A DNA stretch of 64,000 nt. Source: Thinopyrum elongatum (taxonomy: Eukaryota > Streptophyta > Magnoliopsida > Poales > Poaceae). Shown here piece by piece: positions 10,420 to 21,203 of the stretch (positions are counted from its first letter, which is position 1; each line of letters starts with the position of its first letter). The stretch lies in NCBI GenBank assembly GCA_011799875.1, contig CM022302.1, forward strand, positions 380,306,175-380,370,174. The letters are read 5' to 3'. Position numbers and translations under genes: made by a program. Below the pieces are notes generated by a model. It searched no databases. It was given only the letters and a program-made list of their open reading frames with translations, and was not told where the DNA came from.

Positions 10420-11470
10420 GCTTATTGGGATTTTCTATTGCAGACGGTTACTCTGACAACACCGTGGGTGATGAACTCAAACAACCCACACGGTTTCTAG
10501 AAAGTAGGCATGTTGGATCAACTAACAATCACACACGGCTTCCGGCAGAGAACTGTTTGCGTTAGGCCACCTTGCACAAATGTTTCCACACAAAAAATGA
10601 TGTGTGATATACATACGAACGAAAATGTTTTTCTGGGATTCACTGTGTGGGATGTACATATGAACGAAAACGATTGGGCTTCGGTGCCTCGCCCGATCGC
10701 ACACGAGCTCATTTTGCCCCGTGGGTGTGGCCGGAGGGCCTATCCCCGACGGTTTCTGGGTCGTGTGGGAAGGACCCCCCTATCGCACACACTCACTAGG
10801 CGACAGTTTAAAACTCCATCGCGGAAAGGGGGTAAAAACTGTTTGTATAGCACATCTCTGTACCAGTGGTCAGCGCCATAATTTTGCCGGACGCCGACCA
10901 CGCTGTTACCAGAGTCCACGTCACCCACGATGCCAACATGCTGGTCTCTAATCTCGGTGACCACCTGGCCGCGAAGGTGACACCAACGACGAAATAGAGC
11001 AAAATGGCCGTCAGATCTTGGAATTGTGCAGCGCCGACGAAATAGCTAGGGAGGAGGTCAGTGTCGCGCTACAACAGTTCTGTGAGCGTGTCAAACACGT
11101 GGACGAAGACCTGAACCAGTTCATCTGAAGCCAAGAGTTACCGTAGGCAAGGGTGGTGGTCATGGACTCCGATTGGTTTAGGACCTATTTGTATCGGTAT
11201 TCGCCGGGTTTTAGATTATATTACTAGGCTAACTAGAATAGCCTGCTAGCCCGCTATATATAGTTTAGATGAAACATGTCGAAAATGTAATGAATATGCT
11301 CCGGTTTGGATGAAAACCATCCGGTTTATGTATAAATTATCTAAGCTTGAATGGAAGTGGTCCACTATGTAAAGATTGCACACGGTTTCTAAAGCCACAA
11401 ATGTTCGTGATACGGAGCAGGCCCCACACGGTGACCATCGGGATACACCTTATATACGCGAGGAGGCAAC
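10420..11470. repeat. Right-side CACTA-like subterminal repeats
   Basis: Short words resembling the left array recur here: CACACGGTTTCTA at about 10,490 and 11,380, AACTGTTTGCGTTAGGC near 10,551, and GTGTG(G/T)GATGTACAT-type words at 10,603 and 10,645. They are in the same orientation as the left array. Spacing is less regular than on the left. Confidence 0.5.
10938..11128 (+). pseudogene. Unrecognised coding remnant near right repeats
   Basis: A frame ending at TGA 11126-11128 reads as an acidic, helix-like C-terminus (ILELCSADEIAREEVSVAL, then VKHVDEDLNQFI). Upstream, from an ATG at 10938, a second frame (MLVSNLGDHLAAK) seems to continue the same protein; joining them needs a one-base shift near 10,972. 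No family is recognised. It may be part of the same captured gene set as the 4094-4385 and 5327-5995 remnants. Confidence 0.3.
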
Positions 11471-11653
11471 CCTTATCAACAAGGTGTAGCTTCCCTTCCG
11501 CTAGCTGATTCGAATGGAATGCATAGGTTAAGTGTGTTGTGGATGGAGCGGTCTAAGGATGGGTGACCGGGTGGGGTTTGACAATGAATGGATTTCTCTT
11601 GGTTCGTGTTACGGTGGGTCATGGTGAAATGTCCGAGCAAAGTTCGAGCTCAC
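11471..11653. other. Short spacer before the Athila-type LTR
   Basis: No feature was recognised. It ends in CTCAC at 11,649-11,653, which would be the 5-bp target flank if the LTR starts at 11,654. Confidence 0.4.
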
Positions 11654-11965
11654 TAATAACCCACAAGTATAGGGGATCACAACAGTTTTCGAGGATAGAG
11701 TATTCAACCCAAATTTATAGATTCGACACAAGGGGAGGCAAATAATATTTGTAAGTATTAGCAGTTGAGTTGTCAATTCAACCACACCTGGATATTAAAT
11801 ATCTGCAGCAAGGTGATCAGTAGCATAGTAATATGATAGTTTGATAGCAGTGGTAACAGTAATAGTAACGATAACAGTGATAGCAATAATTTTGTAGTAG
11901 TTGTGACAGTAGCAATAGCAATAGTAACTTAGCAAGAACAATATGTGAAAAACTCGTAGGCATTG

Positions 11966-12880
11966 TGTCATGGGAAACCACGGCCACCTATGGGGCCATG
12001 AGCCCCTTTTGGTTCAGCAGGGGGACCGAGCACGTTGCACAAAGAGCGGAGGAGCGCAGCGCAGCACGACAGAGATCACACGGGCAGTTTTTACCCAGGT
12101 TTGGGCCGCCGCAAGGCGTAAAACCCTACTCCTACTTTGGTGGATTGATGGTGGATGGTGGTGGAAACGCAGTGCTCTTGCCCGGCAGGGTTGCCTCGGG
12201 GCGAGAGCAGCTACGCGCGTACGAGTGTACAAGGGTCCGAATCCTTTCTATGGTTGCCATGGGCCTCCTTTTATAGATCAAGGGGTCACCACAGTGGCAA
12301 ATCAGTCATTGCGTACTGATTAGATAGTAAACAGTGCTATCATATCTACTCTGTAGACAGAGCAGAGCGCATTAAATGCGCTGCTTAGTGTCACATCATG
12401 GCCTGCCCGGCACGCCTTGCCGGGCTGTTCGGCCACCTTATCTCCTGTCTGCATGACATGTTGCTGGACGGGTGTCATTTGGAGGCGATTCCTGTAGGAA
12501 ATGGCTGCCATGTGGCAAAAGACAGCCACTTAGTCACTTTGGGGCTTGACACCGCATCGATCAATGACTTGCGTCGCTGTGAGGTGGAGCGGTGAAGCCT
12601 TGGCGGGGTGTTTTGCCTTCGTAGGACCCGGCAGGCCTGTCGGGGCGGTCTTGAGGCTTGCTTCCGGGGCAACCTTGACCTCGCCAGGCTCTCCTGCCAG
12701 GCAAGGGAGGTTTTTCCCTTAGCAGTGTCTTGCTTCTTGGATTGACTTGGTCTTCTTGATCTGCACTCTGGTTCTTCAAAGAGCTGATCTCTTGTGCTTC
12801 GTCTGGTCTTGGACGCTGCAATCTTGATCTCGGGCCTATGCATGGTCTAGGCAACAGACCCAGGGTTTGTTGCACCGACA
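11966..12880 (-). repeat. 3' LTR of the nested gypsy element
   Basis: It starts TGTC and ends GACA. Read on the minus strand it carries a TATA core TCTATAAAAGGAGG at 12,277-12,264, placing the promoter in the same direction as the polyprotein. A purine-rich GGGGGCTCC (12,881-12,889, minus strand) abuts it and fits the polypurine tract. Confidence 0.95.
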
Positions 12881-13288
12881 GGAGCCCCCGGGCCTGGCCC
12901 GAACGTGCTGTCGGGCATCGTCGGGGTAGGCCCTAACTTGTGCACAGGCGAGAGGGAAATAGCTGCTTTCCCTTTGAGATCTTCTTTGCTTCTTCATTAA
13001 TCTGAGCCCAGGTCAGTTTCCGGTTCTCCCGCCCATCGCGTAACTCCAATTGTGGTGGGGCCATTCTTGTAATGGCCCGTGAATGACTTTAACGCACGGG
13101 CGAGTAACTGCCAATTTACTCTTCCCACCACGCTCTTATCCTTAGCCACGTACGCCACATGCATTGAGTGGGGTAGGTAACGGAGGCGCATGGTGTGGGA
13201 GAGCGTTAAGGCAGGGGCCCGGTCTTCATGGATTGGTGGAGGAGTACGGCGGTTACCCGCTGAGGTTGCGGCCCCCGGCCCCGGTCCG

Positions 13289-13302
13289 TCTATAAAAGGA
13301 GG
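13289..13302 (+). promoter_or_regulatory. TATA box driving the antisense ORF
   Basis: TCTATAAAAGGAGG lies 68 bases before ATG 13,370 on the plus strand, opposite to the element's own genes. The same 14 bases, in the other orientation, form the LTR TATA region (12,264-12,277 and 25,925-25,938). Confidence 0.5.
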
Positions 13303-13369
13303 AACGGGGGAGGAGTGGGAGTATTCATCCACTCGCCTTTCCTCTTCATTCTCTGTTTCCTCCTGGGGT

Positions 13370-13714
13370 ATGCCGAATAGGAGATCTCGGGGCCAAGTCC
13401 CGGGCCCTAGCTTGGGGTTGATGAGTGCTGGGGCAGGATCTTCTTTTCGTCTTCGCGCAGGCCTCAGGAGGGTGTGCGGGCGGCGCGGTGGTAGTACCGG
13501 AGGTAGCGACTTTGGTGCGCTCGTTGCCGGGCCGCCCGTAGCTCCAATTTTAGTGAGGGGCGATGCAAGCGACACCACCCCGAGGCCCATAATGGACATG
13601 AGGCGTGGTAGTCGATCGTGGCCTATTCCTCCTTTTCCTGCGATGCCGGAGGGAGACTGCAAAGATGGTTCGCCATTGGTAATGGCGGACCCCTCCTCTC
13701 AGGGTACTTCCTGA
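13370..13714 (+). CDS. Antisense ORF (aORF) of the nested gypsy element
   Basis: A 114-codon frame starts at ATG 13,370, after a TATA box and a pyrimidine-rich leader. It runs opposite to pol in the spacer between integrase and the 3' LTR. This is where Tat-lineage elements often carry an extra antisense gene. The product is basic and glycine/serine/proline-rich (GLRRVCGRRGGSTGGSDFGA) with no domain I recognise. A second plus-strand frame, 13,722-14,126, follows in another phase and could be a downstream exon or a shifted continuation. Unlike the antisense gene at 38.6-41.3 kb, no gypsy-type-transposon domain is visible. It may be a decayed version. Confidence 0.35.
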   Translation: MPNRRSRGQVPGPSLGLMSAGAGSSFRLRAGLRRVCGRRGGSTGGSDFGALVAGPPVAPILVRGDASDTTPRPIMDMRRGSRSWPIPPFPAMPEGDCKDGSPLVMADPSSQGTS

Positions 13715-14126
13715 TCGGCATATGGGCGGGCTCCTTGTCCCCATGCATGTTCCTTTAAAGGGCGGTGCCCCTCGTCTTCGGGTCATTGGAGATGACCATC
13801 CTCTCTGTGGGGCTACCCGGAGCGCTCGGCGTTCACCCTGGCTGGTGTGGCGGGAGCTTCGAGCGACAGCGGTAGGGAAGGTGGTGGCAACCCACGACGC
13901 GTCAAGAGCGGGGGCGACCGCTCCGACGAGGCGTGTTTGCCGGCAGCACCATCATCACCGGCTGGGCTTCCGGCAGCGCCACCATCCATGCCTGCCCTTC
14001 GATTTCTTCCTCCTAGCCTGGGAATGGCGCTACCCTGATCCTGGGGAGGCGCCGAATGCCAGCCAGGCCTTCCCTCCGTCTTCTTTGTCTCCCCCTGTAG
14101 TTTCGAAGAAGGAGAGGACAGAGTAA

Positions 14127-14895
14127 AAGGCATCAAGGGCATTTATCTTTTTTCAATCTAAAATATGTAGGCACTTGCCAAACTTCAGTTCAAATTACGT
14201 AATCTCTTTTATCCATGTTTGTGTTCTGTAAGGTCTGTACTTGTTGATCAGCATATTAATGAAAAAGATAAACCTTGCCGGGCGCTTGTGCATGTAACAT
14301 GTCCATGCAGAGGTAGAATGCCTCTATACGCTCAAGTAAACAAGTTTTTCCCAGTAGGCTATCTTGCCGGTACCCTCAGTTTGCTGCCGCGGAGCTAAGC
14401 TTGTCGGGCCCAAACCGTATAGAGGGACCAGCCCCCCACCAACTTTCTCGCCAAAGGCCACTACAACCACCCCGACCGAAGCAACATTCGAGTCAAGGGA
14501 CGGGAGCACCTAAGTTTTGAAAGTGGCGTGGTTCCCCTATGCACAAGTTTTTACTTACAGAACGCATATGGATAAGAGAGAGAACTTATCTGTTTGGGCT
14601 TGCCGGGGATCGCGACGTAGGCTTATCTTCTCTTCTCCTCTTCGGGATTGAATCCATGGTAGGAGCCTGCAGTTTGATGCAGATGAAAATGATGCCTCAT
14701 GCGATCTTATCTACATGAACATGCAATGCTCATGATATGCTTATGCATGCATGCAATTTGTCGGGGCCCCCCCAGCGCTTCATTCATTTCTCTGTTGCTC
14801 AGGGTCTGCGCCTGGCTTTGTACAAGGGGTTACATGCAACAGAGGCAAGGCCTGTACAAAAGGGTGGCTGCCAGGTAGGGCCCGACAGCCGCGCC
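14127..14895. other. Noncoding spacer of the gypsy element
   Basis: This lies between the antisense frames and the pol stop codon. It is AT-rich at 14,140-14,260, with an AATGAAAAAGATAAA-like possible poly-A signal for the plus strand. No gene is supported. Confidence 0.5.
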
Positions 14896-16150
14896 TTACG
14901 AGTAGAACTTGCGGAGATGCTCAATGTTCCATGAGTTTTGCAACTGAATGCCATCTCTGTCTCCAGACGGACTGCGCCAGGTCTGGTGACTCGTACTACC
15001 CGGTAAGGGCCTTCCCACTTCGACGTCAACTTGTTTGCACCCATGGCGGACTGAACACGCCTAAGGACAAGGTCGCCTTCCTCAAAACACCGGGCATGAA
15101 CCCTGCGGCTGTGATAGTGGTGCAAGGCTTGCTGATAGTGTGCGGCACGCGTAGCAGCCCAGAGACAGTTCTCCTCGAGTAGCACAGCGTCGTCACGCCA
15201 GTGCTGATCTTGCGCTACTTCATCGTAGGCAAGCACTCGAGGTGACCCATAAATGAGTTCCATGGGGATAACTGCTTCTGCCCCATAGATTAGGGAGAAG
15301 GGAGTCTGCCCGGTAGCTTGATTTGGTGTCGTTCTGAGGGACCAAAGAACCACCGGCGGCTCATCGATCCACCACCTGCCACACTTCTCCAGCCTATCAA
15401 ATGTTCTCGTCTTGAGTCCTCGCAACACTTCAGCGTTCGCCCTCTCAGCTTGTCCGTTGCTCCTTGGGTGAGCCACAGATGCGAACGATATTTTGCTTCC
15501 GAGGGCATGAACGTATTGCATGAAGGCGCGACTCGTGAACTGGGTGTCGTTGTCAGTGATGATCCGGGCAGGAACTCCAAAGCGGCACACCAATCCTTTT
15601 AAGAACTTGATAGTTGACTGAGCAGTCACCTTTCTCACGGGCTCTACTTCCGGCCACTTTGTAAACTTGTCGATTGCAACGAACAAGAATTCAAAGCCCC
15701 CGGCAGCTCGGGGGAAAGGGCCGAGGATATCGAGCCCCTAGACCGAAAACGGCCATGATAAAGGGATTGTCTGAAGAGCTTGGGCAGGCAGGTGGATATT
15801 CTTGGAATGGAACTGGCAGGCTTCACACTTGGTGACAAGCTCGACCGCATCTTGGAGGGCTGTGGGCCAGTAGAATCCTTGCCGGAAAGCTTTCCCAACC
15901 AACGCCCTTGATCCAATGTGGGAGCCGCACATACCCTTGTGTATCTCCGCTAGCAGTTCCTTTCCTCCTTTCCGGCAAATGCACTTCAATTTCACACCGT
16001 TGGGCCTCCTTCTGTACAGCGTGTCGTCAACGAACTGATACATACTGGCCCTCCGGGCTACTCTTTCAGCTTCTTCTTGCTCTTCGGGAAGTTCTTCAGT
16101 TTGGAGGAAATGGACTATGTGCCATGCCCAAGGCGGAGCCTGTGGCTCGG
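14896..16150 (-). pseudogene. Integrase region of gag-pol, nested gypsy
   Basis: Integrase joins reverse-transcribed element DNA to the host chromosome. On the minus strand the H-H-C-C zinc finger is seen (HKGMCGSH near 15,930, then CEACQFH near 15,820). The DDE core follows: D in GLDILGPF (about 15,735), D in ITDNDTQF (about 15,555) and E in NGQAERANAEVLRG (about 15,440). The end has the usual KWEGPY and, in a shifted frame, NIEHLRKFYS before TAA 14,898-14,896. Two lesions are visible: a TAG at 15,740-15,738, where related proteins have Trp (SVWGLDI), and a one-base loss near 14,945 that shifts the last 20 or so codons. All catalytic residues survive. Confidence 0.92.
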
Positions 16151-16976
16151 CAATGAGGACTAATGGCACCTCCTCATTCGTGAGAGTGCAATCCTCGACC
16201 GCGGGGACCGGTGGCCTGGCGGGAGGATGCAGCTCAGCGACCGAAGGGGAGTTGTGCCCGACAAGCTTTCTGCCGGGATCCTCGGAAGGTTCTACTGGGA
16301 GAGGCTTGCCGGAGTCCAGTTTCCTCCTCTTTATGGCCATTGTTGCCGGGGATACGGAGGGCTGAGTCAGATGGAGAACAAAAGTTTCTGGTTCCACAGG
16401 GAGCTTTTGCGCAGCGCACTTCGACAGATGATCAGCAATGCTGTTTTCCACACGGGGTATGTGCTCTGTTTGCAATCCGTCAAAGCGCTCCTCCAACTTT
16501 CTCACTTCCTCAACGTATGCCTCCATCAATGGACTTTGGTAATCCTTGTTGACTTGTCTCACCACTAGTTGTGAGTCTCCGCGGATGATCAGCTTCTTGA
16601 TCCCCAGTTCTGTTGCAATTCTGAGCCCGGCAAGGAGCCCTTCATACTCTGCTGTATTGTTGGTAGCCTCCTCCCGGGGAAAATGCATCTGGATGACGTA
16701 CTTCAAGTGCTCTCCAGTGGGAGCAACAAGAAGCACGCCAGCCCCTGCACCTTGTAAGGAGAAGGCACCATCGAAATACATGATCCATTCTTGGGGCACT
16801 TCCTTGCCGGGAATAACTGTCTCCAACACTTCTTCATCTGGAGTTGGCGTCCATTCTGCAATAAACTCTGCCAATGCTCTGCTCTGAATAGTTGACATGC
16901 TCTCAATCTTCAAACCAAAGCTGGATAAATCCAAAGCCCACTCCACTATCCTGCCAGTAGCCTCAGGGTTTCGGAG
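16151..16976 (-). pseudogene. Archaeal-type RNase H and linker of gag-pol
   Basis: After the 4.2-kb insertion the pol frame resumes at 16,976 without a shift. It encodes a second RNase H domain: YFDGAFSLQGAGAG with the first catalytic Asp, ATNNTAEYEGLLAGL with Glu, GDSQLVVRQV with Asp, and a final ENSIADHLSK with Asp. A duplicated RNase H of this type is a marker of the Tat lineage, where it is placed after the RT-linked RNase H. The linker to integrase (about 16,400-16,150) is proline-rich and acidic. The frame is open throughout. Confidence 0.9.
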
Positions 16977-19900
16977 TGTAACACCCCTGTGTAACTACCA
17001 CTGTGATCAGCTGCTAATATTGCCAAGTCATATCATTTGCAGTGTTTAAACAAAGTGGTTAATCAAAGCAAATCAACTCCATTTTTAAAATCAACTCAAA
17101 TTCAAAAGTGAAATATGAAGTTGAGCAAACACTGTTGAAAAAATGTTCATTAAAAGGCAAATAATCTAGGAACATTTGTAAAACCATCATCAATAAAGTT
17201 GGAGTTATACAATTGACTCAAACAAGATGGAACAGCCCCAAAACAGCAATATTAAATCCATTTAAAATCATCTTAAATACAAATGGTTTCCAAATCTGTC
17301 CAAACCACTTTTTGGTGAGAGCTAAAATTGCACTGTAATATTTGGACCAAGTTCCATATTTTACAAAAGTGCAATAGTGGTCTAATCATTTTTGTAACAG
17401 AAAATAGAAAAGAAAACCAAAATCAGAAAAAGGAAGAACTACTGTGGACTGGGCCTAAGTGCACAGTGCACCTAGACCCAGCCCACCAGCCCAGCCGGCC
17501 CGCTTCTCTCTCCTCCCTCCTTCTCTCTATCGCCGTGTCGGCGCGCGCCTGGTCACGCCGCCGAACAGCGCCTGAACACCGACACCTCGCACTCCACCGA
17601 CGCCCGCGGCTTGACGGGGAGGATAAGGCCGAGGCCAGTACCTCCCCCCTGCCCTCCTCGACCACTCCTCCCCTCTTCCCTTGTTTTCCTCCCTCAGATC
17701 CCATCGCGGCCGAGCGCCTTCGCCGCCGTGCTTCGCCGTTTGTCGCGGCCACCATGGATCTCCCGCTCCGCCTCGATGTCATAGACGCGCGCCGCTGACT
17801 GCCTCGTTGACTGGAGCCAGCAGCAGGAGCTGGGAGGCATCGCAGCGCCGAAATTCCTCCATCGCCATCTCCGGTCGCCGCCGTTTGTCTTCGTTCCCGG
17901 CGACGCCACTGCAGTTCCTAACCTGTCGCCAGGCCACCGTGTGCCTCCGCTGTGAGCCCCCTCCCTTCTCCTTACCTCTGTTCATCCCCGTGCGTGCGCT
18001 AGCTACTTATTCCCCGACGCCCGAACGCGCCGCCGCTCGCGCACGTCGCCGGCGTGTCTCCGGTGGGCTTTTGGTCAAGGGCTAATGCCCGTTGCATTCC
18101 CCGCTTCGAGTAGATGCCGTAGCCTCCTCGCATTATTGGATTTGCACGCCGCAGCCGTGTTTCCAGTGAGACCCGAGTTCCGGCCACCGCCTCGAGCTCG
18201 TTTCCGACGAGCTCCGGCCGTTTCTATCGCTTCCGCTGGTACCGTTCGACGCGGCGTCGTCTCCGCGTTCGAACGCAACCAGCCGCGTCCATTTTGGTGG
18301 TCTGTGGACGATTTCCGCCGGCCACCCGTGTCTCCGCCGTGTTCTGGGCTCGCCAGCGTTGAGCCGCCGGCCACAGCCTACGTGGCACGCGCGGGGTCCA
18401 CCCCTGGGCCACTGCCAGTGGGTCCCAGGGGGCCCAGTTGACCCGTTGACCGTGGTCAACGTGCTGACTGGGCGCGGGCCAGCCACTGACATGTGGCCCC
18501 CACTCGGCTGATTAGGCTAATTAAACATTTTACAAATAAAATAGATTAGTTAGTCTAATATCTCACTGACACCCGGGGCCCACACCCTTAATTAACCCTG
18601 TTATTTAGATTAATCCACTGTTAGTCTAAACAGAGACTGACATGTGGGTCCCACTGGACCCACATGTCATGTTTGACTGCTCAGCGACGCTGTTGACCGC
18701 TGACATCATAGTGACGTCATGCTGATGTCATAATTCATTTTCTGTAAATAAAAATAATTCCAGAAATTCAAATAATGTTTAAAAATTCATATCTTTTAAA
18801 CCGTAGCTCAGATCGAAAAAGTTAAAACATGAAAGTTGCTTAGAATGACGAGACGAGTCTGATCGTGCCGTCTGTTTCTTTATCGGAACCCCCTACATAG
18901 AAGAAATCGTAACTCCGAGCCCGATTTCAGTAGATGAATAGTGCACATACACGGTTAATAAATCCCCGATTAATTCTAAAAATAACTAAAATGACTTAGA
19001 GGCATATTTAGGCAACCCTGCACTGCATCATAGCATCGCACGCACTGTGTTGCATCTGATTGCATTATATTTACTTGTTTCCTCCCCCTCTTCTCTTTCG
19101 GTAGACCCGGACGTTGCCGTAGCTCTTGAGGCAGACGCCGCTCCGGAGTACGACTACGTCCTCGACGACCTTGCCCTTGCCCCAGAGCAGACAGGCAAGC
19201 ACCCCCATTTTGAGCATTCCGATACCACCTATTCTCTTCCCTCTTATGCTTGCATTAGAACTGCTACTGCTACTGTTTTCCTATATCTGTTGCATAGCCT
19301 GTTTAATTGTAGCCTACTGTTGATACCTGCCTGTTATCCTAGACTGCTTAGAATAGGTGGGTAGAGACCCGACAGAGACCCCACTTGATCCCGACTGCCC
19401 CGCTGGATATCAGAAGACCCGAGCAACGGGATTGAAGATTAGAACCTGGCACCGCACGTCACTTCCCCTAAGATGCTCGACACTACTGGGTTACTATCGA
19501 GTGCCGAGGGTGATACCTCGTCAGCACTTATGATGATAACCTTGTAGGTTAGTTAATCGGTCGTGGTAAGCGAGGGTGATTCCTCCTACACCACCCCCGA
19601 TAACGACATCGTCGTGCAACTGTTCAAGTGTGGACCTCGAGGGTGATACCTCCTTCGTTCACCTTGACAAGAACATCAGGTGGGACTCCTTCGAGGGTGA
19701 TTCATCAGGGTTCCCCCTTGGTGTCAGACACACGGAGACTTTGGATACTATGACTAATTACAGAACTTTGATACTAAAGACGGGTCGGCCCTGAGGGGTA
19801 CCCGCACGAGCATAAATGCGAAGTGATGTGGAGTCGGGTTGACCTGAGAGGTGCTCGCGAGATAACTAGGAGGCGTGGCCGGGCATTCTTAGCCCTTGCC

Positions 19901-21198
19901 GCAAGTCCTCGAGACGGGGCGACGGGGTCACATCGATCGTGAGTCTCTGCTCGTTACCGCGCGCTCCTAATCCACTACGGTTTGGATATTTGATCCGAGG
20001 GGCCTCTGGCCTGATAGCACTAACCATCACGTGGGCATAGTATGGGCGTTCTGCGTTGTATACTTCAGCCGAAGCTTAATAGACGTCAGCAACTGAGCGG
20101 CACACGCTAGGTTGGACTGGGAACGCAACCGTGCTTGTATAAGGGGTTGCTAGGTCTGCTCACCGGCGGTGTACGCAACATGCAGGAGCGTCCGGGGCGA
20201 TGGCCCAAGACCCTTGGGGGCATAGGTTAGTCCGGCGTGCTGACCTCTCTGTTAAGTATTTGGTCGGGTTGCGGCGTGTTGCTTAGCCTAGGCCGGGCAT
20301 TACCCAGAAAAGTGTGTCCGTCCGGAGTTAAGCGAGCGTGCTGGGTAAGTTGGTGCACCCCTGCAGGGAAGAAACTTCTATCGATAGCCTGTCCTACGGT
20401 AACGGACACTCGGAGTTGTATCCCGATCGGTACAACTAGAACATGTGATGAGAACTGGATAGTACGGCTCTGGGATTGCTTTCTCGCAGGGAGTCGAGGA
20501 AGAATCCCCGGCCGAGGTTGATGACATTACTACTATACTTTACATTATGTTGGTCTGCTCTCTTCTAATGCTGCGAGACCGTTGAAGATGCTGAAGATGC
20601 TAGTCTTTGATAGGACTAGGCTTTTCCCCTCTATTCTGGCATTTCTGCAGCCCAGTCCACATATACAGCCCCCTTTGAAAATGTTGCATATGTAGTGTAG
20701 ATCCTTGCTTGCTGAGTACTTCGGATGAGTACTCACGTTTGCTTTATTTTCCTTTTTCCCCCTTTATCCCTTTGTCGCATCCAGATGACAGAGCCCCGGA
20801 GCCGGATGTCCCCATCGACGACCACTACTACTACCAGCCCGGAGAGTACTACTACTACGAGGAGCCGTCTGACGACCAGGAGTAGGATCGGAGGGTCCAG
20901 GGCAGGAGGCCTACGCCTTTCGATCGTAGTTTTTATTTTGCCCCGCCTCTGTGAAGGCTTATCTCTCTCTCTCTCTGTTCTGTAATATATCTGTACTCAG
21001 ATATCTAATGCTTCCGCTGACACTTGTATGCCATCGAGCTATGTATTCGAGCCCTCGAGGCCCTGGCTTGTAATATTAAGCTTGTATGAATTTATTTATG
21101 TTTTAGAGTTGTGTTGTGATATCTTCAAGTGAGTCCTTAGGCTTGATCGTGTGCATTTGCATGTATGATTAGTGCACGATTAAGCCGGGGTCGTCACA
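16977..21198. mobile_element. 4.2-kb solo-LTR-like insertion in pol
   Basis: The insertion starts TGTAACACCCC and ends GGGGTCGTCACA, so its ends are TG...CA and imperfectly inverted. It is flanked by a perfect 5-bp duplication CGGAG (16,972-16,976 and 21,199-21,203). Removing it and one duplication rejoins the pol frame. There is no gag, RT or integrase, no primer-binding site and no second LTR, so it is best read as a solo LTR of a long-LTR family such as Sukkula or Erika (recalled size about 4-5 kb; not searched). Contents include a GC-rich block at 17,460-18,480, an AT-rich block, and two acidic exon-like segments on the plus strand. Confidence 0.8.
19105..20885 (+). CDS. Two-exon acidic, tyrosine-rich ORF inside the solo LTR
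   Basis: Segment one (19,105-19,194) follows a pyrimidine tract and TAG acceptor and encodes an acidic peptide (VALEADAAPEYDYVLDDLAL). It ends at ACAG followed by GCAAGC, a GC-type donor. Segment two (20,785-20,885) follows a T-rich tract and CCAG acceptor and encodes a Tyr/Asp/Glu-rich tail (DDHYYYQPGEYYYYEEPSDD) ending at TAG 20,883. The phases match: one base left over, two bases supplied. Segment one also needs one base from an earlier exon, which I could not place in 17.4-19.0 kb, so the start is missing. No family is recognised, and it could be chance in LTR sequence. Confidence 0.3.
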
Positions 21199-21203
21199 CG
21201 GAG

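Larger units (their letters stand above)
4385..11470. mobile_element. CACTA-like element body (non-autonomous, ends not located)
   Basis: The block is bounded by related short subterminal-type repeats: AACTGTTTGCGAT-type units at 4515-4935 and AACTGTTTGCGTTAGGC plus CACACGG(T/C)TTC motifs at 10,440-10,570 and 11,380. Between them lie a long tandem array and gene-like sequences. Large arrays near both ends and carried gene fragments are typical of Triticeae CACTA elements. I found no transposase reading frame and no convincing CACTA termini, so the exact ends and class are inference. The right side may have been disturbed by the Athila-type LTR that begins at 11,654. Confidence 0.5.

Noticed and set aside
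11820..11945. Irregular GTAACAGTAAT microsatellite-like stretch
   Set aside because: It is part of the Athila-type LTR, where such text is usual, and is not an independent feature.
16977..21198. Insertion considered as a DNA transposon because its ends look inverted
   Set aside because: The 5-bp duplication and TG...CA ends fit an LTR better, and LTR ends are commonly slightly inverted. No transposase or longer terminal repeat is visible.
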